Source of the DNA: Peterkaempfera podocarpi
GTDB taxonomy: Bacteria; Actinomycetota; Actinomycetes; Streptomycetales; Streptomycetaceae
Direction: 5' to 3'
Length of the DNA: 64,000 nt
NCBI RefSeq assembly: GCF_042466665.1
Contig: NZ_CP162102.1
Location: 1,798,001 to 1,862,000, forward strand
Positions within the stretch are counted from its first letter, which is position 1. The number at the start of each line of letters is the position of its first letter. The notes below the pieces were generated by a model. It saw only the letters and a program-made list of their open reading frames with translations, was not told the DNA's origin and made no database searches. Shown here piece after piece: positions 29,514-38,038 of this stretch. The position numbers were made by a program, and so were the translations under genes.

Positions 29514-30284
29514 ATGGAGCGCTGGTACGAGGGGCCCCTCGCCGCCTTCGACACCGAGACCACCGGCGTGGACGTGGAGAACGACCGGATCGTCTCCGCG
29601 GCACTGGTGCTCCAGCCCGCCCGGGGCGTGCCGGTGCAGACCTTCACCTGGCTCGCCGACCCCGGCATCCCGATCCCCGAGGGCGCCCGTGCGGTGCACG
29701 GGATCACCGACGAGCAGGTGCGCGAGCACGGCCGCCCGCCGCGCACCGTGGTGGAGGAGCTGGCCAGGGCGCTGTCCGAGCGGGCCCGGGCGGGGGTGCC
29801 GCTGGTGGTGATGAACGCCCCGTACGATCTGACGCTGCTGGACCGGGAGCTCAAGCGGCACCGCGGCCGGGCACTGGGCGACTATCTGGCGGACGCCCCG
29901 CTGCTGGTGCTGGACCCGCGGGTGCTGGACAAGCACGTCGACCGCTACCGCAAGGGGCGGCGGACGCTCACCGATCTCTGCACCCACTACGGGGTGACCC
30001 TGGGTGCCGCGCACGACGCCTCGGCCGATGCGCTGGCCTCACTGCAACTGGTGCGGGAGCTCGGGCGCAAGCACCCGGGCACACTGGGCGCCCTCTCCCC
30101 CTCCGAGCTGCATCTGCGGCAGGCCGTCTGGCATGCGGCGCAGGCCCGCGGCCTGCAGGCCTGGTTCGAGCGGTCCGGCACTCCCGAGCAGGTGGACACC
30201 GCCTGGCCGCTCCGCCCGGAGCGCTGTGTGTGCGGCCGCCGGCTGCTGCCGGGCCGCGAGCACCGCTGCGAGGCGGTCGCCTGA
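29514..30284 (+). CDS. DnaQ-like 3'-5' exonuclease
   Basis: 256 residues from ATG 29514. Exo I is AFDTETTGVD, Exo II is VVMNAPYDLTLLD (N and D), and Exo III is GAAHDASADALA (HxAxxD), so this is a DEDDh exonuclease. The C-terminal 70 residues end in a possible zinc site (CVCGRRLLPGREHRCE). DNA polymerase epsilon-like proofreading or DNA repair is likely; it is not fused to a polymerase or nuclease partner. Confidence 0.9.
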   Translation: MERWYEGPLAAFDTETTGVDVENDRIVSAALVLQPARGVPVQTFTWLADPGIPIPEGARAVHGITDEQVREHGRPPRTVVEELARALSERARAGVPLVVMNAPYDLTLLDRELKRHRGRALGDYLADAPLLVLDPRVLDKHVDRYRKGRRTLTDLCTHYGVTLGAAHDASADALASLQLVRELGRKHPGTLGALSPSELHLRQAVWHAAQARGLQAWFERSGTPEQVDTAWPLRPERCVCGRRLLPGREHRCEAVA

Positions 30285-30294
30285 CGGAACGGCG

Positions 30295-30328
30295 AAGGCC
30301 CCGACCGGATGGATCCGGTCGGGGCCTT
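30295..30328. terminator. terminator between the exonuclease gene and tRNA-Val
   Basis: AAGGCCCCGACCGGA (30295-30309) pairs with TCCGGTCGGGGCCTT (30314-30328) over 15 bp around a TGGA loop. It works for the + strand gene and sits just past the 3' end of the tRNA on the - strand. Confidence 0.85.
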
Positions 30329-30336
30329 CTACCCGG

Positions 30337-30408
30337 TGGGCGATACTGGGATCGAACCAGTGACCTCTTCGGTGTGAACGAAGCGCTCTCCCGCTGAGCT
30401 AATCGCCC
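30337..30408 (-). tRNA. tRNA-Val(CAC)
   Basis: 72-nt cloverleaf: acceptor GGGCGAT/ATCGCCC, anticodon stem CTTCG/CGAAG with loop TTCACAC (anticodon CAC, reads GUG), T-loop GGTTCGATCC. The 3' end is A followed by CCG, so CCA is not encoded. Identical to the copy at 30592-30663. Confidence 0.96.
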
Positions 30409-30555
30409 GGGCACAGGAAGAACATTAGCACTACCCCGCGGCCCCCTCGCAACGCCGTACCAGGTGATCCACCGTCAGGGTCGCCCGGAGCGCGGGGCAC
30501 CGCGCCGGGCGGCGCACCGCGGACATTCGCGGTCCATTGTTACGACAATGCGGAA

Positions 30556-30583
30556 AAACCCGGCCGGAAATCCGGCCGGGTTT
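30556..30583 (-). terminator. terminator after the upstream tRNA-Val(CAC)
   Basis: AAACCCGGCCGGA (30556-30568) pairs with TCCGGCCGGGTTT (30571-30583). On the - strand it lies 9 bp past the end of the tRNA at 30592. The two tRNA genes are therefore separated by a terminator-like hairpin. Confidence 0.75.
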
Positions 30584-30591
30584 ATTCCCGG

Positions 30592-30663
30592 TGGGCGATA
30601 CTGGGATCGAACCAGTGACCTCTTCGGTGTGAACGAAGCGCTCTCCCGCTGAGCTAATCGCCC
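30592..30663 (-). tRNA. tRNA-Val(CAC), second copy
   Basis: Same 72-nt sequence as 30337-30408, with anticodon CAC and no encoded CCA. The identical flank CCCGGGC on the 5' side suggests that the duplication included some bases beyond the mature tRNA. Confidence 0.96.
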
Positions 30664-30732
30664 GGGCGCAGAGAAAACATTACCGCATCCCACGGGGTGG
30701 TCGTGACCGCCCGCCGTCCGGCCCGGCCGCGC

Positions 30733-31227
30733 TCACCACGGCAGCGACCAGCCCCGACTCCGCACGTACAGCACCACTCCGATGGCAATCAACACCAGCA
30801 CCACCCCCAGGATCGCCAGGTTCCGGCGTCGCACCGAGGGATCGACGGCCCGCCGGGCGTACTCGGTGAGCTTGGCCTTGGTCCAGCGCATCAGCCGCTG
30901 GGCCCAGGCGAACTCACTGGCGAGGATCGCCAGCCCGGCGAAGATGATCGCCCAGCCGGGGCCGGGCAGCGGCAGCAGCAGGATTCCGGCGACGATCACT
31001 CCGGTGCCCACCACCGCGACCCCGATCCGCCAGGTCGTGTGCAGCGCCCTGGAACGGCGGACGAACGCGGGGGCCCTGGATCCGAACCGGCGGCGGTCCG
31101 CCCCGCCGGCCGCCCCCGGCGGCTCGGCCCGGGTCGCACCACCGGCCCGGCCCGGTGCCCGGCCGGGCACCGCGGCGGGCTCGGGAGGGGCCTCGCCGAT
31201 GCTCTTGTCGTTCCTGTGCGGCGCCAT
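30733..31227 (-). CDS. PGPGW-motif membrane protein (TIGR02611-like)
   Basis: 164 residues from ATG 31227; a GTG at 31254 is possible but has no ribosome-binding site. After a disordered Pro/Ala-rich N-terminus there are three hydrophobic segments: VAVVGTGVIVAGILLL, the motif LPGPGWAIIFAGLAIL, and LAILGVVLVLIAIGVVLYV. The PLPGPGW motif defines the family. Function unknown. It is divergent from ssgB. Confidence 0.85.
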   Translation of the reverse strand: MAPHRNDKSIGEAPPEPAAVPGRAPGRAGGATRAEPPGAAGGADRRRFGSRAPAFVRRSRALHTTWRIGVAVVGTGVIVAGILLLPLPGPGWAIIFAGLAILASEFAWAQRLMRWTKAKLTEYARRAVDPSVRRRNLAILGVVLVLIAIGVVLYVRSRGWSLPW

Positions 31228-31433
31228 GTTCGAAAACCTACCCGAGTGATTCACGACACCGCGTGCCGAAGACTCACCGGAACGGCCCAGCGGCGATTCC
31301 GCGATGCGCCGGAAGGGGTACGAAGCGGCCCCTAATCGGGACAGAGGGGTTTACACCGGTCGCCATGGTGGGATGGTCCGTTCGCCGACGTGCGATTCCC
31401 CGAGCGCACACTGAGCGAAAGGCCCTGGCGCTT

Positions 31434-31847
31434 ATGAACACCACGGTCAGCTGCGAGCTGCACCTGCGCCTCATCGTGTCGAGCGACTCCTCGCTGCCCG
31501 TCCCCGCGGGCCTGCGCTACGACACGGCCGACCCCTATGCCGTGCACGCCACGTTCCACACCGGAGCCGACGAGACCGTGGAGTGGGTGTTCGCCCGCGA
31601 CCTCCTGGCGGAGGGGCTGCACCGGCCGACCGGTACCGGCGACGTACGCGTGTGGCCCTCCCGCAGTCATGGGCAGGGCGTCGTCTGCATCGCCCTGAGT
31701 TCCCCGGAAGGAGAAGCGCTCCTCGAAGCACCGGCGCGCGCGCTGGAGTCATTCCTCAAGCGCACCGACGCGGCGGTGCCGCCCGGCACCGAGCACCGTC
31801 ACTTCGATCTGGACCGGGAGCTGTCCCACATCCTGGCGGAGAGCTGA
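31434..31847 (+). CDS. ssgB: sporulation-specific cell division activator SsgB
   Basis: 137 residues, beginning MNTTVSCELHLRLIVSSDSS and containing WVFARDLLAEGLHRPTG and HRHFDLDRELSHILAES, almost invariant in Streptomyces SsgB. SsgB, placed by SsgA, recruits FtsZ to future septum sites in aerial hyphae, so its presence marks a sporulating streptomycete-type actinomycete. No strong Shine-Dalgarno sequence precedes ATG 31434 (only GAAAGG). In known relatives it is developmentally regulated. Confidence 0.97.
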   Translation: MNTTVSCELHLRLIVSSDSSLPVPAGLRYDTADPYAVHATFHTGADETVEWVFARDLLAEGLHRPTGTGDVRVWPSRSHGQGVVCIALSSPEGEALLEAPARALESFLKRTDAAVPPGTEHRHFDLDRELSHILAES

Positions 31848-31980
31848 CCGCCGGAACGGGGCGCACCGCCGTCCGGTGCCGCACCGGCCGTCCTACTCGG
31901 GGGCACGGCCGAACCGGCACCTCGTACACCCGTCCGCACCATCGGCGCGGCCGGGGCAGTGCAAGACCGTCAGCCGATGT

Positions 31981-32012
31981 GGTCGCCGCCGTGCCCGGGC
32001 ACGGCGGCGACC
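31981..32012 (+). terminator. perfect 32-bp palindrome downstream of ssgB
   Basis: GGTCGCCGCCGTGCCC (31981-31996) is exactly followed by its reverse complement (31997-32012). It lies 134 bp after ssgB and 129 bp before the next gene. A terminator is most likely; a protein-binding palindrome cannot be excluded. Confidence 0.6.
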
Positions 32013-32140
32013 TCGTCGTAGCGGCGCGGCGCACCGCCCGCAGCGGGGCGCCCTACGGGTAGAGTCGCGGAGACCGACGCGGGCGGCCACGCCCCGCCGC
32101 CACCCGGGCCGGGCCCGGACGCCGGGCGAGGAGTCTCGAC

Positions 32141-32737
32141 GTGCTGATCACCCATGACACCGAGTGCGCCCTGGGCATGCTCGTGGACCTCCTCAACACC
32201 GCACCAGAAGCGTGCGGTCAGGAGGAGCTGCCCGATCTGCCGGCATTGCGGGACTACGTCGTCCGGCAGGAGATCAGCGACGTCGGCACCCTCGACCAGG
32301 CCGACCTGGACGCGGTGCACGCACTGCGGGACCGCCTCCGGTCCGTCTTCGCCGCCCCCTCCACCCAGGCCGCGGCAGACCTGGTGAACGCCCTGGTCGC
32401 CGCCGCCGGCACCACTCCCCGGCTGACCGACCACGACGGCCACGACTGGCACATGCACTACTTCGCACCCGGCGCTGCGCTGGCCGACCACATCGCGGCC
32501 GAGGGCGGGATGGCCCTGGGCTTCATCCTGGTCGCCGACGAGCGGGAGCGGCTGCGGCAGTGCGAGGCACCTGACTGCGCCCGGGTCTTCGTGGACCTCT
32601 CCCGCAACCGGTCGCGCCGCTACTGCGACAGCCGGACCTGCGGCAACCGGCTCCATGTCGCGGCCTACCGGGCACGCCAGCGCTCCGCGGCGGACGCTCC
32701 GGTACCCGTTGCGGCGCCCGCGGGCGCCGGGCGCTGA
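32141..32737 (+). CDS. CGNR zinc-finger (ABATE-domain) transcription factor
   Basis: 198 residues from GTG 32141 behind GAGGAG. An N-terminal ABATE-type domain (about 1-130) precedes a C-terminal zinc finger with C141, C146, C162 and C167, the last within the name motif CGNR (167-170). The fingers are proposed to bind DNA and the N-terminal domain a small ligand. The target is unknown; the nearest gene is ssgB. Confidence 0.9.
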   Translation: MLITHDTECALGMLVDLLNTAPEACGQEELPDLPALRDYVVRQEISDVGTLDQADLDAVHALRDRLRSVFAAPSTQAAADLVNALVAAAGTTPRLTDHDGHDWHMHYFAPGAALADHIAAEGGMALGFILVADERERLRQCEAPDCARVFVDLSRNRSRRYCDSRTCGNRLHVAAYRARQRSAADAPVPVAAPAGAGR

Positions 32738-32751
32738 CCGCACGGACGCGG

Positions 32752-33285
32752 TCAGATCCCCCGGCGGCGGAGGATCTCCTCGATCTCCGAGAAGTCGCCC
32801 AGGTCGTCGCCGCCGGTCCCGCCCCGCGCCCCGGGCTTGGGCTTCGGCGCAGCGGCGGGCCCGGGCCCACCGGCGGCGGGCGCCGGACGGCCGCCGAGGG
32901 CCGGGGCGTCGATGCCCGCGGCCGGTGCCACGGGGGGCTGCGGGGCCCGTACATCCACCGCACGCGAGGGCTGCGCTGCGGCGGCCGGACGGCCCGCACG
33001 CCGCCGGGCGGCGATCCTGGCCGCGGCGAAGAGCACCAGGGACAGCGCCAGCAGCCCCAGACCGGTCCACACCCGGGGATCCAGCACCAGAGCGGTCGCC
33101 CAGTCCGCCAGCGCATGCCCGATCCGCTGCACGGCCGGCACCAGCCCTGCCAGGTACGCCCCGGCGGGCAGCAGCGCCGCGGCCGTCCAGCGGGTCGCCG
33201 CCACAAACCGCCGGCGCAGCACCGTCAGCAGCGCGATCACCAGCCCTGCCGCGGTCAGCGCGTAGCACACCACCTCGCTCGTCAC
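32752..33285 (-). CDS. conserved membrane protein of unknown function
   Basis: 177 residues from GTG 33285. Three N-terminal hydrophobic segments (VVCYALTAAGLVIALLTVL, ALLPAGAYLAGLVPAV, GLGLLALSLVLFAAARIAA) are followed by a Pro/Ala/Gly-rich linker and a short conserved acidic-basic tail (DLGDFSEIEEILRRRGI). The tail looks like a helix for protein contact. No known family recognised. Confidence 0.75.
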   Translation of the reverse strand: MTSEVVCYALTAAGLVIALLTVLRRRFVAATRWTAAALLPAGAYLAGLVPAVQRIGHALADWATALVLDPRVWTGLGLLALSLVLFAAARIAARRRAGRPAAAAQPSRAVDVRAPQPPVAPAAGIDAPALGGRPAPAAGGPGPAAAPKPKPGARGGTGGDDLGDFSEIEEILRRRGI

Positions 33286-33348
33286 ACCCCCATCGTGCCC
33301 ATCCGGCCGAACGGCAATCGCCGACCGGGGTGATGGGAGACTTGGAGC

Positions 33349-33849
33349 ATGACCGACGGTTCCCTCCCCCGCCTTGAATGGTGGTGCGAGCTGCAGTGCC
33401 CGGACTGCCGCACCTCCCTGGACGACCTCCGCGCGCTGCGCGCCGCCTACGGCGACGCGCTCACCGTGGAGCTGCGCCACTTCCCACTGGAGAAGCACAA
33501 GCACTCCTTCGCCGCGGCCCAGGCCGCCGAGGAGGCGTTCGCCCAGGGCCGCGGCTGGCCCTTTGTCGAGGCGGTGCTGGAGCGGGTCGAGGAGCTGGAC
33601 CGGCGCGGTACGGAGCTGCTGCTGGAGGTGGCCGGGGAGCTGGGCCTGGACGCCGAGGAGATGGACACCGCGCTGGTCGACGGCCGGCACACCCTGGTGG
33701 TGGACGCCGACCACGCGGAGGGCCGCGCCATCGGTGTGACCGGCACGCCGACCTATGTGGTCGCGGGTGAGCGGCTGGACGGCGGCAAGAGCCAGCAGGG
33801 GCTGCGCGAGCGGATCACCGCCGTGCTGGACCGGCACCGCGCCGGCTGA
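33349..33849 (+). CDS. DsbA-family thioredoxin-fold protein
   Basis: 166 residues from ATG 33349. Active-site CPDC (C17-C20) follows an early beta strand (RLEWWCELQC); the cis-proline loop is VTGTPTYVV. An all-helical insert lies between, as in DsbA/FrnE. No signal peptide is present, so it is probably cytoplasmic. Confidence 0.86.
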   Translation: MTDGSLPRLEWWCELQCPDCRTSLDDLRALRAAYGDALTVELRHFPLEKHKHSFAAAQAAEEAFAQGRGWPFVEAVLERVEELDRRGTELLLEVAGELGLDAEEMDTALVDGRHTLVVDADHAEGRAIGVTGTPTYVVAGERLDGGKSQQGLRERITAVLDRHRAG

Positions 33850-33861
33850 TCCCCCCGCCGG

Positions 33862-34740
33862 TCAGAGCAGCGGCTTGCCGAGCCTTCGCCGGGTGATCCG
33901 GTAGCCGAGCGAGCTGTACAGGCCGATGGCCACCGCATTGTCCGCGAAGACATTGAGCCCCAGGTGGTGCACGCCCTCCGCCAGGCACTCCCGCTCGGCC
34001 AGCAGCATCAGCGCGCGGCCGTGGCCGCGGCCGCGTGCCTGCTCGGCGACCTCCACGCCGAACACCCAGGCCAGATCCTCGCCATCGGGCAGCGTATGGC
34101 CGCGCAGCTGCACCCAGATGCCGCCCAGTGGTTCGGCGTCCGCCGGCTGCTCCGGCACCAGACGCCGGAGGACCGTGTCCCGGGTGTGCGGCCCGTCGGG
34201 CAGCAGCATCCGGTGGTCCGCCGCGGACTTGGCGCGGGCCTGCTCCTCGCTGAGTCCCGAGGCGAGCAGGTCCTGGGCGTAGCCCTGCTCCGCGGCCGCG
34301 GACCACTCCGGGAACTCCGCCTCGCCGATGCGCCGTGCCCGGAGCCCGGCCGGGAGTGCGGGCGGCTCCGCGACGAGGTGCTTGACCATGTTGCGGGTCC
34401 GCTCCCGGTAGCCGAGGGCCAGCATCAGTCGCAGCGCCTCGGGGCACTCCTCGGGGACGTCGACATCGACCCGGGCGCAGCCCCAGCCGCGCAGCACCTC
34501 CTCGGCGGCCAGCACCGCCACGGTGCCGCGGCCGCGTCTGCGGCCCTCGGTGATCTCCAGCTCGGCGATGCCGCCCTGGGGAAGCTGCGGCCTGCCGTCG
34601 GCCCGGGTGCCGGCCGGTACCTGGGCGGTGACACGCACCCCGCCGACCGGCCGGCTGTTGGCGCAGACGCTGTAGCGGCGGGTGCGGCCGCCGTGCGGCA
34701 GCGCCTCCTCGGGGCCGTCGGGGCGCAGTGTGGTGGTCAT
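33862..34740 (-). CDS. GNAT-family N-acetyltransferase with two GNAT-like halves
   Basis: 292 residues from ATG 34740. The N-terminal half has GGIAELEITEGRRRGRGTVA, and the C-terminal half has VEVAEQARGRGHGRALMLLA (acetyl-CoA-binding Q/RxxGxG/A) and LGLNVFADNAVAIGLYSSLG. The C-terminal copy keeps the binding motif best. The substrate is unknown; the neighbour genes do not define it. Confidence 0.85.
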   Translation of the reverse strand: MTTTLRPDGPEEALPHGGRTRRYSVCANSRPVGGVRVTAQVPAGTRADGRPQLPQGGIAELEITEGRRRGRGTVAVLAAEEVLRGWGCARVDVDVPEECPEALRLMLALGYRERTRNMVKHLVAEPPALPAGLRARRIGEAEFPEWSAAAEQGYAQDLLASGLSEEQARAKSAADHRMLLPDGPHTRDTVLRRLVPEQPADAEPLGGIWVQLRGHTLPDGEDLAWVFGVEVAEQARGRGHGRALMLLAERECLAEGVHHLGLNVFADNAVAIGLYSSLGYRITRRRLGKPLL

Positions 34741-34779
34741 GGGGTGGGTACCGCCTCTCCTGGATGGCCGGCCGGTGTC

Positions 34780-34814
34780 CCCGGGCCGCCGCATGTGCCG
34801 TGCGGCGGCCCGGG
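34780..34814 (-). terminator. hairpin after pabC
   Basis: CCCGGGCCGCCGCA (34780-34793) pairs with TGCGGCGGCCCGGG (34801-34814), 14 bp without mismatch. It lies downstream of the pabC stop at 34853. Confidence 0.75.
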
Positions 34815-34852
34815 AGAGGCTAGCCGGACCGGGGGCAGCGCGGCCACGCCTT

Positions 34853-35674
34853 TCAGCGCGGGTCGGGGTCGGCGGCGCTGCGCTCGGCGAAGACCGCCAT
34901 GGCCTTGGCGGTGACCGGGCCGGGCGCGCCGGGGAGCGGGCGGCCGTCGATCCGGTCCACCGCCTGGACGTCGCGCAGGCTGGAGGTCAGAAAGACCTCG
35001 TCGGAGTCCTGGAGCGCCGAGAACGGCAGGTCCGTCTCCTCCGCGTCCAGCCAGTCGGCGACCAGGGCGCGGGTGATGCCGGCGAGGCAGCCGGAGTCGA
35101 GCGGCGGGGTGAGCAGCCGGCCGCCCCGGACCACGAAGACATTGGAACCGGTGCCCTCGCAGAGACGGCCCACGGTGTTGCCGAAGAGCGCCTCGGAGGC
35201 GCCACGGCTGTGCGCATGGGCGAGTGCGACCACGTTCTCCGCGTAGGAGGTGGACTTCAGGCCGGAGATGGCGCTGCGCTCATTGCGGGTCCACTCCACG
35301 GTGACCACCGCGGTGGTGTCCGGCCGGCGGGTGGCCGCGCCCGCCGCGACGACCAGGGTGACGGGTGCGTCACCGCGGTCCGAGCCCAGCGGGGAGAGAC
35401 CTCCGGTGCAGGTGATGCGGAGACGGCCGAACGGCAGCGGGTTGGCCCGCAGTACCTGGGCGCAGGCGTCTCTGACCAGGTCCTGGTCGATCTCGGGCAG
35501 GCCGAGGCCGGCCGCGGAGCGGGCCAGTCGTTCGAGGTGCCGGGTGAGGGCGAAGGCGCCGCCGTCGACGACCTTGAGGGTCTCGAACACGCCGTCGCCC
35601 ACGGTGAGTCCGTGGTCCAGCACGGAGACGGCGGCGTCCCCCGCATCCACCAGGGAATCGTTGACCCAGATCAT
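34853..35674 (-). CDS. pabC: aminodeoxychorismate lyase
   Basis: 273 residues, fold-type IV PLP enzyme. LDHGLTVGDGVFETLKVVDG and the catalytic lysine in ISGLKSTSYAENVVAL support this, as do EGTGSNVFVV and the D-amino-acid/branched-chain-like C-terminus. It converts 4-amino-4-deoxychorismate to p-aminobenzoate and pyruvate. It lies 13 bp after pabB, so the pair makes PABA for folate. Confidence 0.9.
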   Translation of the reverse strand: MIWVNDSLVDAGDAAVSVLDHGLTVGDGVFETLKVVDGGAFALTRHLERLARSAAGLGLPEIDQDLVRDACAQVLRANPLPFGRLRITCTGGLSPLGSDRGDAPVTLVVAAGAATRRPDTTAVVTVEWTRNERSAISGLKSTSYAENVVALAHAHSRGASEALFGNTVGRLCEGTGSNVFVVRGGRLLTPPLDSGCLAGITRALVADWLDAEETDLPFSALQDSDEVFLTSSLRDVQAVDRIDGRPLPGAPGPVTAKAMAVFAERSAADPDPR

Positions 35675-35687
35675 GGACTTGCTCCTT

Positions 35688-36761
35688 CTATCGCTCGTTC
35701 TCCTCCTCGTCCGACGCTACCGCCAGCAGCCGGGAGGCCTTCAGCTCGGTCTCGGCCCACTCCCCCTCCGGGTCCGAGCCCCAGGTGATGCCGGCGCCGG
35801 TGCCGAAGCGGACGACGGGGGCCGCGGGATCGGCGCGGTCGACCCAGAAGGTGCGGATCCCCACCGCGAGTTCGGCCTCCCCGCGGTCGGCGTCGACCCA
35901 GCCGACGGCGCCGCAGTAGGGGCCGCGGGGGGCGGTCTCCAGTTCCTCGATGATGCGCAGCGCACTGGACTTGGGCGCGCCGGTGACGGAACCGGGCGGG
36001 AAGGTGGCAGCGAGTAGTTCGGGCCAGCCGGCGCCGGGACGCAGGGTGCCCTGGACGGTGGAGACCAGGTGGACCAGCCCGGGGTGCTTCTCCACCGCGC
36101 AGAGGTCGGGCACCGTGACACTGCCGGTGGCGCTGACCTGTCCCAGGTCGTTGCGGACCAGGTCGACGATCATCACATTCTCGGCGTGGTCCTTCGGCTG
36201 GAGGTCCGCCTCCGTACGCCCGGTGCCCTTGATGGGCCCGGAGAGCACGGTGCGTCCCTGGCGGCGCAGATAGAGCTCGGGGGACGCGGTGGCCACCTCG
36301 ACGCCGTGCGCGGGCAGCCGGACGGTGCCCGCGTGCGGGGCCGGGTTGCCCCGGGCGAGGCGGCCGGTGAGGGCGTCCACATCGGCGCGGGCCGGGTCGG
36401 GCAGCGGTGCGGTCAGCACCCGGCAGAGGTTGGCCTGGTAGACCTCGCCGGTGGCGATGCGCTCGCGGATGCGCCGTACCCCTGCCTTGTAGGCGGCGCG
36501 GTCCAGGGAGCTGCGCCACGCGGTACGGGCGGGGCCGTGCCAGCCGCTGCCGGACGGCGGGGCGGGGGCGGGCTCCACCCGGTCGAAGCGGGCGCAGGTG
36601 ATCCGGCCTTCGAACTCCGCGACCACGGCCCAGAATCCGGCCGAGTCCAGGGCTGCCGGGTCATGGGTCACCTCGCGCAGACCAGTCGCGATCCGGCCGC
36701 CGAAGCGCGCCATGGGCGGCAGTTCGGGCTCGGCGGTGCGGCGGTGGGTGGTGCCGGACAC
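35688..36761 (-). CDS. pabB: aminodeoxychorismate synthase component I
   Basis: 357 residues from GTG 36761 behind GAGGAG; the frame stays open to 36902 but that start lacks a site. Chorismate-binding motifs are present: GEVYQANLCRVL, SGPIKGTGRTEADL, HAENVMIVDLVRNDLGQV and FPPGSVTGAPKSSALRII. The PIKGT motif is typical of the PabB branch rather than anthranilate synthase. The glutaminase partner (PabA) is not in this window. The N-terminal domain is short compared with E. coli PabB. Confidence 0.92.
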   Translation of the reverse strand: MSGTTHRRTAEPELPPMARFGGRIATGLREVTHDPAALDSAGFWAVVAEFEGRITCARFDRVEPAPAPPSGSGWHGPARTAWRSSLDRAAYKAGVRRIRERIATGEVYQANLCRVLTAPLPDPARADVDALTGRLARGNPAPHAGTVRLPAHGVEVATASPELYLRRQGRTVLSGPIKGTGRTEADLQPKDHAENVMIVDLVRNDLGQVSATGSVTVPDLCAVEKHPGLVHLVSTVQGTLRPGAGWPELLAATFPPGSVTGAPKSSALRIIEELETAPRGPYCGAVGWVDADRGEAELAVGIRTFWVDRADPAAPVVRFGTGAGITWGSDPEGEWAETELKASRLLAVASDEEENER

Positions 36762-36929
36762 GGTGCTCCTCGTACAGGTGGTTCTGCGCGGCGGTGTCGC
36801 GTGGGGTCTGCGGAAGTGTAGGTCGCCGCGGCTGTTCGGGCCGTGGTCACCGGGGCTGCTGATGGCGGTGGGGACGTTGATGTCTGTTCGCCTGAGCTGC
36901 ACTCCCGCGCCACGCTGCGGATACGGAAT

Positions 36930-36957
36930 TTGAGCTGGGCGGGGAATCCGCTAAAGT
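36930..36957 (+). promoter_or_regulatory. probable promoter for the tRNA-Gly/Cys/Val cluster
   Basis: TTGAGC (36930-36935) and TAAAGT (36952-36957) are spaced by 16 bp, close to a sigma-70-type (HrdB) promoter. It lies 57 bp upstream of tRNA-Gly. The remaining bases of 36762-37013 show no gene. Confidence 0.6.
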
Positions 36958-37013
36958 TCATGACGTCGCCGGGACGCGGAGCCGCAAGGAGCGGGGAAGC
37001 CACCGGAGATCAT

Positions 37014-37086
37014 GCGGACGTGGCTCAGTTGGTAGAGCATCACCTTGCCAAGGTGAGGGTCGCGAGTTCGAATCTCGTCGTCCGCT
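37014..37086 (+). tRNA. tRNA-Gly(GCC)
   Basis: 73 nt: acceptor GCGGACG/CGTCCGC, anticodon stem TCACC/GGTGA with loop TTGCCAA (GCC), T-loop GAGTTCGAATC. Discriminator T, CCA not encoded. Confidence 0.96.
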
Positions 37087-37114
37087 CGGAGAAGGGTCTT
37101 GCGACCCTTCACTC

Positions 37115-37188
37115 GGTGGAGTGGCCGAGAGGCGAGGCAACGGCCTGCAAAGCCGTCTACACGGGTTCAAATCCCGTCTCCACCTCCA
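37115..37188 (+). tRNA. tRNA-Cys(GCA)
   Basis: 74 nt including an encoded CCA: acceptor GGTGGAG/CTCCACC with discriminator T, anticodon loop CTGCAAA (GCA), T-loop GGTTCAAATCC. The discriminator U is the normal Cys identity base. A small hairpin (37091-37110) separates it from tRNA-Gly. Confidence 0.96.
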
Positions 37189-37219
37189 AGAGGTTTCCCG
37201 GTCCGCCGGGCGGCCTCCA

Positions 37220-37291
<72 letters not shown>

Positions 37292-37363
37292 CCGGGTCCT
37301 CCGGGATCCGGTGGTCATGCCTTGCGCATGCACCACCCTCGGCGGCCGTTCCCACGGCCTCCA

Positions 37364-37435
<72 letters not shown>

Positions 37436-37475
37436 CTCTGCAGGACCGTACGACCGCACTCGCTGCGGGCGTCAC

Positions 37476-37547
<72 letters not shown>

Positions 37548-37564
37548 CATCGAGGCAGCATCCG

Positions 37565-37594
37565 AGGCCGCCGTCCCTCCGGGGACGGCGGCCT
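37565..37594 (+). terminator. terminator at the end of the tRNA cluster
   Basis: AGGCCGCCGTCCC (37565-37577) pairs with GGGACGGCGGCCT (37582-37594) around TCCG, followed by TCG. It begins 18 bp after the last tRNA. Confidence 0.85.
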
Positions 37595-37651
37595 TCGCCG
37601 TGTTGTGGCGGAGCCGGTGTTCCGGGCCGGAGCCCGGAACATGACGGCACA

Positions 37652-37978
37652 TCAGGACGAGAAGAGCATCCTCGCGAAGCTGTGGTGGCCGCCGTGGTGA
37701 CCGCCGTGGCCGTGGTGACCGTAGTCGTGGTGGCCGCCGTGCTGCGGGGCGCCCCAGGCGGGCGTGGAGTGGCCGTAGCCGGCCGGCGGGGCGGGCGGCA
37801 TCGGCGCCGGCGGGGGCACCGGCTGCGACCAGCGGGCCTCCATCTGGGTCAGCGACTCCAGCTCTCCGTAGTCAAGGAAGACACCCCGGCAGTTGTCACA
37901 CTGCTCGATGTGCACTCCGTGCCGGTCGTAGGTACGCATGGTGCCGTGGCACTTGGGACACTGGTACATCTCGTCCAT
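37652..37978 (-). CDS. TFIIB-type zinc ribbon protein with His-rich tail
   Basis: 108 residues from ATG 37978. One zinc ribbon (C7, C10, C27, C30: CPKC...CDNC) starts the protein, with RGVFLDYGELESL as in zf-TFIIB domain proteins. A Pro-rich linker leads to a Gly/His-rich C-terminus (GGHHDYGHHGHGGHHGGHH) with more than ten histidines, which could bind metal ions. Function unknown. Confidence 0.88.
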   Translation of the reverse strand: MDEMYQCPKCHGTMRTYDRHGVHIEQCDNCRGVFLDYGELESLTQMEARWSQPVPPPAPMPPAPPAGYGHSTPAWGAPQHGGHHDYGHHGHGGHHGGHHSFARMLFSS

Positions 37979-38038
37979 CCCCTCCTTGTTCGCTCGGCCG
38001 CCCGACCTGTGTCGTCCGGCGGCCGGTTGCCACCCTAC

